Positions 19,514 to 27,489 of a DNA stretch of 27,489 nt are shown here, piece after piece. Origin of the DNA: Acanthaster planci (lineage: Eukaryota; Echinodermata; Asteroidea; Valvatida; Acanthasteridae); the NCBI RefSeq assembly GCF_001949145.1, contig NW_019091368.1:1-27489 (forward strand), given 5' to 3'. The translations under genes and the position numbers were made by a program. Each line of letters begins with the position of its first letter. Position 1 is the stretch's first letter. The notes below the pieces were generated by a model. That model did not search any database and had not been told where the DNA came from. It worked only from the letters and a program-made list of their open reading frames with translations.

Positions 19514-21453
19514 CTGACAGAAGAAATAAACATAAGAGCTAGGAAACATTTGTTTTCAGTATTAGCCATCCTGTGCTGAACAAAATTTGGCTTTGTAAAA
19601 ACGAGGAGCAACACATATGCCCCCACGTACATTGTATACACATTTATACTATGAAAATGGAAGGATCTGGTTGAATGCAATTCAGAGAGATGACTTTAAG
19701 GTAATACTATATAAACAGATGTGTAAAATAAGTGTCAATAATTCTGCTGTAATCTACAGCAGGCCAAATCTTTATCTGCCTTACTTCGTATGTACAACTT
19801 ATTTACACAACACCCAATACAAAAGCCAAAAACTGCTGCATCATCGGTCTCGTTATGGTCATTTTTGGCAAAGCCGGACACAAGTTATGTGTGCCCTGAA
19901 TCTGGAGTCCAAAAATACTTACCTAAAAAACAGGCACTCGCTGCAGTTGAAGTGTCGGTGGGACGTTGCTAAATTTTGGGTGTGCCTCCATCTTCAGCAT
20001 CAAACGTCAGTTTCAGCAATTTTTAAAATGGTCCCCCTGAATTAAGACCCTTCAGTCCAATACACATCCATTTGCTGTCACACACAGATTGCGCTGTCTC
20101 ATAAGAGAGCAGCGTTTTTATTTAGGTTCAAAGTAGGGAATTTTTAATCAGACTTTAGAATGCAAAAGCCAAGAGGCCATGGTATGATAGATTCAGTAGT
20201 GGATCAACTTTAATTTTCATTTCACAAACAAAATTTGTGCTTTTCTCCATTGTGACCCTCACCCATGACATTTTAGTTTGAAATGCAATAATAGGCTTGT
20301 GAGATTACCAAGTCATTGCAAGAGCCACATATTTGAAGTTCAAATGACCAACATTTTTTCATTAAACTATGAACCCCCGATTCCAAATAATGCAATGGAT
20401 TTCCCCTACAATTAACTGTAGGGGAAAAAATGGAACTTGAGAGTTTTCTTTTTTTTTTTTAATTATTCCTGCCCTCAGACACACTGCAAAATTTAATGTT
20501 ATGTTCGTTGTATCACAAACAAAGAAAATGCTGGCCTATGCAAAATATTTCTCAAGTTATCCCTTGACAAAGATTCCTTGACAAGATTTGCATTATTTCT
20601 GAGTTATTTAGTCACACTTAGCTTTGACTTTTTTGGATTATTAGGATCAATCAACAAACCAAATCTGAAGTTCATGCACGGCAAGTAATTCTCAATTCTC
20701 ATCACACTGACAACAGTATACCAGATACATACATGCACCCAAACAGATACCGACCCATTGACGAGCGAAGAGGAAACAGTATGACCCTTCAACTTTGTCA
20801 GCAGGGTATAGAAATAATAAATTGTAACTTGACATTTCAATTTGAGCAGTCTGTGGTTTATACCCTTTACCCTTTGAATTTATAATCAAATGTTGTCCTA
20901 ATTATGCAGATCAGAAAATTGCATTTGGACTGGCTTGCCTGCTAGTGTATTTTATAGTTCACCAAGATGGCCGAGGTAATCAAGTTAACTAGATGCTAAT
21001 TCTTGTAGTTCAAATGGCCTGAATACCAAAAATTGCTAGCTATCCAAACAATCTGCCGTAAATCTATAAAACAAAAGCCGAAATGCACAACCAAGCAGGG
21101 ATCATTGCCTTATTAAAACTGTTGCACATTATGCAGTAGAATCATTCAGTGTTGATGGAAACCGCTCTCTTCTCGAGCATAATTGGATACTGTTTGCCTG
21201 CCCCCTGCATCACCTATTGAGCATGTCGTGGCTGTAAATATGCTTCTATGGTGCTTCATAGTTTGCACTTTATCATCCTCCTGATGCCATGAGCCACACA
21301 ATGCAGCATACTATAGAAGCAGTAGGTTTTGCTGGCAGAGACTACTATAAGAAAGAGGTGATTCAAAGCCACCCCACGTCATTTGCCATGTAAAATACAT
21401 GATATTGGCCCCCTTAAAATGTGGTTTTTTTAAATGCCAGGTACATGTGGTAT
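19514..21453. other. AT-rich region, no gene supported
   Basis: A 142-codon plus-strand frame (19617-20045) has no recognisable domain. On the minus strand at 19918-19990 a peptide ending HFNCSECLFF runs up to a gtaagt, but stops flank it closely and no acceptor fits well. A short hairpin lies at 20400-20427. Confidence 0.5.
20400..20427. repeat. Perfect 11-bp hairpin
   Basis: Arms TTTCCCCTACA (20400-20410) and TGTAGGGGAAA (20417-20427) flank the loop ATTAAC. A T-run follows at about 20449. Function is unknown; it may be a transposon remnant. Confidence 0.85.
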
Positions 21454-21730
21454 GGGGGCGGATCCAGGATTTTCCAAAGGGAGGGGGGCGTGATCCTGGA
21501 TTTTCGAAAAGGGGAGGGGCATGAACTAAAGCAGTAATGGTAAAATGCCTGTATGCCCCCCCCCCACCGGGGCCGGAGCCATTTTGTATTGCAGGCACTC
21601 TCTGGTGCAATTTCAGGCAGGATGACCCCACTTTTTTCTTCTCTCTCCTTTTTCTTCTTTTTTATTTATTTATTTTATTGTTTTTGGTAAAAAGGGGGCA
21701 TGCACCCCTCCCCCGATCTGACCCTGGGTA
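21454..21730. repeat. G-rich to C-rich inverted-style repeat with GGATCCAGG motif
   Basis: The left side has two near-tandem copies of GATCC(A/T)GGATTTTC(C/G)AAA followed by G runs (21461 and 21492). The right side has CCCCTCCCCCGATCTGACCC (21706-21725), roughly the reverse of the left pattern. The middle is T-rich. This looks like an interspersed repeat, not a gene; the family is not assigned. Confidence 0.5.
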
Positions 21731-21854
21731 TGTATATGGATCCATCTCCAACTGTGAATCGCTCACTCTGAAAGGGCAAGTATTTTTGACAAAGCACACT
21801 GACAACAAAATAACTGATTCAAAGCTGCCACGCTTCATTTGAAAGTAAAAAATC

Positions 21855-21904
21855 AAAGATCGTATAGCGCCGAAGGCGCCGCTTTGCGGCGCTATACGAT
21901 CTTT
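21855..21904. repeat. 50-nt perfect-stem hairpin, GC-rich
   Basis: Arms AAAGATCGTATAGCGCCG (21855-21872) and CGGCGCTATACGATCTTT (21887-21904) pair perfectly over 18 bp. The 14-nt loop AAGGCGCCGCTTTG itself contains the palindrome GGCGCC. The composition is far more CpG-rich than the flanks. Confidence 0.95.
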
Positions 21905-22911
21905 AGTAAAAACTGCCAGGAAACATCATTGTCCGTGCTTGCAGGCAGTGCGTTCTTATGGTGCACCTGATGGCTGTAGGCCCCCTACTTCATCCAAATG
22001 AGTAAACACCATTTTTGGCCTTTGCATGCAATGCAGTGTGCACGATATCGACATTTAATGTACGGTCTTCTGGTAAATTTATGGCAAATGAAGTAGTTAT
22101 TTGTGTGGGTGTATTTGTGGTCAAATGGGGTATTTATAAGCCTGAATGACACAATCAAAGGTGCTCCTGATGTTGAAGCCAACAGACAGGGACTGGTGTT
22201 GTATCAAACATTACTTTACAGCTAAATGGATGACTTCAGACTTTCATGTATTTGTACACGAAGTTTTTTGGACAAAAGGACTTGGCCAAATACCTTTCAA
22301 ATAATTTCATTCATCAAACAAATAGGATAACATGAAGTTTCCGTTGATTTCTTTATTTTACTTTTGTGCATATTTACTTGAGCTTTGTTCACACTTCATG
22401 GTTGGCTGTCAACTTTTTACTTGACAAGGATTACACTGCAACACGGACAGGATTGCATTTGATTATGTTTAGAAACAGTGGAATGAAAATGAAATCGTTG
22501 TGTCAAGCGTGTCAGCTGAGGACAAAAACAGATTCAAAACAAATCAGTTTTTCCCAGCTTCTTCCTAGATCAATTAATAAGAACACAACCAAATCAACTT
22601 CAAACAGTCTGAAATTAAACAGTCCTGCCTCCTTTTTGAACATACAAATTTTGTCTAATTTCCTCAAAAATGGGGAAAAGTCCAACCAGGAAATTCTACC
22701 TTCTTAACTGATACAGAAGGCTAATAACGAGCTTACAGCCATCTGTTCAAGTTGAAACCTTGAGCTAATTAAGACCAAACTCAGTCACAATATTGACACG
22801 ATAATGGAAGCTACACCATTCAATATTTGAAGCTCCTCTTTAATCTGCTTAACTCACATAACCTCATCAGACTGTGCAAACATTTATTTCAAATCAGGTG
22901 AGAAGACTTAC
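21905..22911. other. AT-rich region, nothing recognised
   Basis: No exon, RNA gene or clear element can be supported. A 113-codon frame at 22366-22707 is Asn/Lys/Ser-rich low-information sequence. Confidence 0.5.
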
Positions 22912-22999
22912 TCAAATGCATTTTGTGCAAGAAGTATCTTTTTTAATTCCCTAAGCAATCCAGACTGAACTCGCTTGCAAAATGGTAAATTCTTGCCCG
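22912..22999 (-). other. Candidate minus-strand internal exon (88 nt)
   Basis: On the minus strand the acceptor gagatttgtcttacag and donor gtaagt bracket 88 nt. One frame is open and reads GKNLPFCKRVQSGLLRELKK then ILLAQNAF. The splice sites are good, but an open frame of 28 codons is not rare by chance. I recognise no family. It could belong to the same transcript as the 19467-19513 candidate. Confidence 0.2.
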
Positions 23000-23743
23000 C
23001 TGTAAGACAAATCTCAGGTAAACCTCAATATTTTTGTGACATTATTAAATCCTGGAATCTATTTAAAAAGCGAAGCCTTTGAATGTTTTGAGGACGTTGA
23101 CCCATGCCAAATCTCAATACATTTGGTTCACTGAAAAAACAAGGAAAACAGGACAAACGAAAATGGCAAGATCATAAGAATGTGTGTATTCAGATGCCAG
23201 GCCATATGAAGATGTGGCCTAGCAGCCATATGGACTGATACAGTGTGGATCTCGGAGGCCAACAGGGGCCATAGAAATAGGACTATTTGGGGATGGGGAA
23301 ATCAGAATTAGTTGATTGTGAGTGACCATTCACTTTCCTGCGTAAAAATAAAATGTCCCAAACCTTTGTCTCACCCCTCAGAAAAGTCACAGAAAGTTAC
23401 AATAGAAGTGCCGACATTTTTGACACCCCCCCGAAACATTTCCCCTCCCCTGCCCTCGAAAATTTGGTTCGTGGTTCTCGTGGACCTTGAACAGTGCTAC
23501 GGGATGGCAGACACGCCATTTTTTTTCAATGAAGCGAAACAAAAATGTAGACGTAATTAGGTAGAGGTTTTAATGTCCTAAATACAAAGATTACCAACTG
23601 TAGCCTGGACCAAACCGCGAGCAAATAATCCTTTTGTATACTTCAATTACATATATTTTATTTGATTACACTTTTCCACTGGCTATTGTAAAACAAGACA
23701 AGAAAAATTAATACATTAAAAACATATACATAAAACATTTGAC

Positions 23744-24193
23744 ATGACACAACAATCAGATGACGGGTATAAAAAACAACATGCTAAAAAGCCAGTGACT
23801 GGCAAGATGGAGCAGGTGACCAGCACCTCTACAGAGCCATCTTACCGCATGACGACCACCCCCCCCCGCAAAGAAAATAAAGCAAGTGGGAATTTATTAA
23901 TTCAACCTGCACGGAATGCATGCAGCGATTTGTGTTCTGCCTATTGTGCACGAGATACAGAGATGCACGTAGAACGAAACCGTGAAGTCTCCCCCGGCCC
24001 CCGTACCGTACGAAATCTCTCACTAGTGACGAGCCGCCAAGACCTGGACATATGTGCCAATTCCTTGACCGGCCTTGGGTCGTGCAGGACACTGGGCTCA
24101 GGCCGCACGGTGTGGTGGCCTGACGGGGTTGTTCAAGCACAGAAAGCAACGACCCGTTTCAAGGTTCAGTGCGTCGGCCTGAGGTTTCATTGA
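23744..24193 (+). other. CpG-dense patch with an unrecognised 149-codon frame
   Basis: GC and CpG content rise sharply from about 23830 to 24300 (for example cggcccccgtaccgtacg near 23996). The plus-strand frame starts MTQQSDDGYKKQHAKK and ends VQCVGLRFH without any motif I know. Other frames here, including a minus-strand one, are equally open. The patch looks more like a promoter-type CpG island or a first exon than a proven gene. Confidence 0.25.
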
Positions 24194-24229
24194 GTGAAAA
24201 AAGGACATTGGATTATCCGGCCACGCATA

Positions 24230-24296
24230 GAAAGTAAAGAGACGACCGTAGCCGTCCGCCTCAACAACGTGCAGATCAACGAGCAGGAGAGTCAGT
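24230..24296 (+). other. Candidate plus-strand exon with strong donor
   Basis: A frame reading ESKETTVAVRLNNVQINEQE then SQ ends at a full-consensus donor (gtgagt at 24297). Thirteen of the last fifteen or so codons end in G or C, as in the FAM98 exons. The acceptor (cgcatag) has no good pyrimidine tract. No downstream partner exon is found. Confidence 0.25.
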
Positions 24297-24491
24297 GTGA
24301 GTTAATGCTTTACGGTCACCCAAGCAGAATGACAAAAGTGAGTTGGAAATGGGAATTGTGATCGTAGATTAGCTTTATAACACAAACTAAAATGAGTTAT
24401 TTCAAAGGAAGACCGGCATTATGATCATGCTGAGATAGCACCTAGCGTAAAATTTCCGCAGCTGTACTCAATACCTGTAGTCCGAGTTCTA

Positions 24492-24511
24492 AGTCGCCTT
24501 GTCGGGCGACT
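24492..24511. repeat. Short hairpin AGTCGCC/GGCGACT
   Basis: Seven-bp perfect stem with six-base loop TTGTCG. No function can be assigned. Confidence 0.7.
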
Positions 24512-24956
24512 ATTGTTAAAAGTCATTTGTTGAGCCCTTTTTGTGTCTAAAATTTTAGACGGGGTCTGGAGCATATTAATTATTATGTCCGGCGTATTGT
24601 TTTCATTATTAAACGTGTTAAAGATCGCTAGTATTGTTGTAACTTGTACGCTGCATGTAAATCATGTATTAAAATAAGAGGGAGTGTCTGCCTAGTGATG
24701 GCGGGCGGGCACTCGGTCGGTCAGTCCATAGAGAAAGGACAGTTCGTGGTCTGTCTGTTATCTTCAAACAGCATGTAGGGCCTATATTGGTAAAATTACC
24801 CTTGCAATCTTGGTGTGAAGAGAGAGAGTGTAAAATGTTTACCTTTTTGCTAGAGATAGTATACATGAAGGACCGTGGTAAATATTGATACGACCGTGCA
24901 GGGCATACAGCGCATACATATCAGCCGTGCGAAGCGCGCTGAGAACTGTAATCGTC

Positions 24957-25940
24957 CACTTTCTTCCTTCCAAATTCATTCACCGATTTCAGCCAAATTT
25001 GGACATAATCTAGCTTGGCTCGCTAGCCTGTTTGGCCAGTGGTCACCTAGTGGTCATTTTCCTTCAGAATTACAAAATGCTTCTTCCACAACCTCGGTCC
25101 ACTTATTGTCAAACTCAGTCAGTGGCATCTCTGGACCATGCCTCCTAAAATTTGTTTATAGAATTTGTACAGTGGTCATCTAGTGGTCACTAGTGGTCAT
25201 TTTCTTCAAAACTGCGAATTCCTTCTTCCACAATCTTGAGCCAATTATTGTCAAACTTAGTCAAAAATATCTCTGGACCTAGTGTCCTAAACTGTGTTCG
25301 TAGAATTTGGCCACTGGTCACCTATCAGTCAGCAGTGGTCTTTTTCTTCAAAATAACTAATTGCTTCCACCCCCCACAGTGTTGGTCCAACTACGGTCAA
25401 AATCAATCATTTACAGCTTTGGAACAAGCTTCAGATTAGTTGTTCACAGAATTTGGCAACTGGTCACTTAATGGTCATCAGGGATCATTTTCTTTCATTG
25501 CATGGTTGAATACTTGCCAGTTTGGCTATATCTATCGGTATCTGCCACCTTTCTTTGCCGATTTCAGCCACATCTGAAACTAATCTTCCTTGGCACGATT
25601 CCTGTCCTAATTGACCAGCGTACAGGGTCAAGGGTCACCAAGTGCTCACTAGTGGTCATTCGCATTAAAAATACAACATAACTTTTCTCACCCCAGTCAT
25701 TACTCAATCAATCTCAAATTAGGGCGGTTACATCTTTGCAGGAAACACCATGTGGGTGGTTAACAGAATTCGGCTGATGGTCACCTAATGGTCAGTGGAG
25801 TCATTTTTTTCCAAGATGTTTTTGTACTGGTTGTCAAAATATAAAACTTGATCGTTTTAATCTCTGCAGCAAGCCTTATTTGTACAGTTTACACAGAATG
25901 CAGCCTGTGGTCACTTGGTGGTCCGTGGAGGTCACTCAGT
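24957..25940. repeat. Degenerate tandem array, ~145-bp units with TGGTCA clusters
   Basis: Seven units carry a core like AGTGGTCACCTAGTGGTCA at about 25039, 25172, 25314, 25458, 25631, 25778 and 25907 (spacing 129-173, mean about 145). Most cores follow AGAATTTGGCC-like sequence and precede TTTTCTTCA. Further shared words are CTTCTTCCACAA and TTATTGTCAAACT. Units are strongly diverged and not open in any shared frame. Confidence 0.8.
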
Positions 25941-27489
25941 TTAGATCAAACATAACCATGGTCTACTAAGTTATTCAGCCAAGATCCGTGAATGTATATG
26001 TACCACGTGTATTTAGCCTCACACAGCAACGCACATTACGCTAACCAGCCACTGGCCAACATGTGTTGCCCGTTTCATGTATACACTACTATTGATAGAC
26101 AGATTCGCTGATGCTATTACGGCAGTGTACCGCGGTGTCCCTGACACTCACGCGTGCAGCGATGAAAAAATTGAATCTGGTCCGTACCTCTAATATGTAG
26201 CCAATTCTGTGCAAAGCCTGTTTCCAGAACCACACTAGACACCATTTGCATAGGCAGGAGGAATGACCATGTTTAAGCTGGACTTGCCAGTAGTCAACTT
26301 GTGTGCACCTTCAACATTTCCAAAAGCTGTTCACGGCTGATATATCCGTGCTTCCTGAAGTACATAAGCTCTAGTTACTACATGAATTTGCTGGCATTTT
26401 GCCACTCGCTACGCTGCTTAAAATTTTCAAGTGTGCACCCCCCCCCACCACTTTCTGAACTACATGTATTTTGATTCAAGGAAAATTTCCTTGAAAAAAA
26501 AATTTCGGCATACACCAGTCTGACAGAATAAAATTAACTGGCGGGGCCAGAGTAGCACAGAAACTGGTCGCCATGCGCCACACATTACACAGGTCATACG
26601 GGAAACAGACTGCATATCGATGGCTCCATGTACACTATGTTCTGTCATTTTTTTATTTAAAAAATTATAAAAAGTCAGCAATCAAAAAAAAGAAGTCATT
26701 TTGGTAAGAGTTCCATGTTCAGTTATCACTTATCTTCCTTTGCAGTGTTTATGAGTCATCAGAAAATGATAAAATGTCTTTAAATGTTACAACATGAAAA
26801 TATTGAAGCCATTGGGCCAGTCCAATGTGAACAGGATGTTAAGTAATGTTCTCGTGTGAAAATCTTTCCGGCGTCTTTCATTTTTTAAATAAAAAAGGAA
26901 AAGAAAATCAAACCAATTTTTCTCTTTTATCTTACTTGAAATGAAAATGGAGGAATCACACAAAGAGGTTTTTCCTGTTTTCCATGTTGAAAATGACCTG
27001 ATACGAAAATCAAAACTTATATCTTTGAAATACTTTTAGTCTCAATTTAATTTTACTGGACCGGAATTTAAGAGTAGACTGAATGAAGTTTTCTTAGATG
27101 CAATTTTTCTGGAACTTTGTACTTTTTCATTATATGAAAATTCTTTTACATTCCTATTAGGCAAATGCTATTTGAAAAGCACATTTTGAAACAATCAGCC
27201 AATTCCTGGAAAATTTAGGGTGCTGTTCCTCTGAAGTCATAAAGGGAAGATGTACATGCAGTTTAGTGCAAATCAATGTGACATAGAGCCTTTCTTCTTG
27301 GGATGACAGCACAGCTTTGCTCATGAATCAAAATACTCATGAATCGAAATACTCGTTAACATAAAAACCGAAAAGGTTGTAAACTACCTTTGTAATAAAG
27401 AAACAAAAGTTGAAAATAAGATTAACTGAGACACAAAGGTGTGTTTTGAAGGCTTCTATTAAAACATACTGGTTGCAGCCACTGTGTAT
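25941..27489. other. AT-rich intergenic, nothing recognised
   Basis: No exon or RNA gene seen. A small palindrome TCAAGGAAA-A-TTTCCTTGA lies at 26476-26494. A two-copy 16-bp direct repeat TCATGAATC(A/G)AAATAC lies at 27321-27352. Confidence 0.5.

Noticed and set aside
19918-20045. Minus-strand zinc-finger-like piece HFNCSECLFF before a gtaagt
   Set aside because: Only one Cys pair, stops a few codons upstream, and no acceptor that fits the frame.
24099-24296. Minus-strand frame TLTLLLVDLHVVEADGYG in the CpG patch
   Set aside because: Mirror of the plus-strand candidate exon; no start, splice site or family resemblance.
1-27489. CRISPR arrays, bacterial operons, phage or plasmid features
   Set aside because: Repeats are not regularly spaced short palindromes, and the genes are intron-split animal genes.

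Overview
The window is animal nuclear DNA. It has intron-split genes with GT-AG junctions, tRNA-derived SINEs, small inverted-repeat elements and long AT-rich intergenic stretches, plus one assembly gap of 403 N. The many TACATGTA palindromes, the small introns and a fibrinogen-related gene next to a FAM98 gene suggest an invertebrate deuterostome, such as a lancelet, echinoderm or hemichordate. I cannot fix the species from sequence alone.

Layout. Positions 1064-1878 (+) hold the 3' part of a fibrinogen-related (FReD) gene in two exons; its 5' exons are not visible. Positions 1879-4400 are intergenic and carry an AT-rich repeat relic and a 185-bp inverted-repeat element. Positions 4723-16202 (+) are a complete FAM98-family gene of 11 coding exons. 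All ten introns are GT-AG and every exon phase agrees. The product has the conserved N-terminal FAM98 region (NN-CH-like fold), a helical middle and a disordered Gly/Tyr/Gln/Arg tail. Vertebrate FAM98 proteins are RNA-associated, and FAM98B is a subunit of the RTCB-DDX1 tRNA ligase complex. The last exon appears to carry a one-base deletion: the frame as read ends in an unrelated tail of 37 residues, while the adjacent frame continues as an Arg/Gly-rich terminus. The introns contain a purine-rich minisatellite, SINEs, a 143-bp terminal-inverted-repeat element and a possible 69-nt cassette exon.

From about 17.5 kb to the end I find no gene I can name. There are two possible minus-strand exons (19.5 and 22.9 kb), a CpG-dense patch with one possible plus-strand exon (23.8-24.3 kb), several perfect hairpins, and a degenerate tandem array of about 145-bp units built round TGGTCA motifs (25.0-25.9 kb).

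I see no operon, CRISPR array, rRNA gene or convincing new multi-gene system. The most notable items are the FAM98 tail frameshift, the inverted-repeat elements, the 50-nt perfect hairpin and the TGGTCA array.
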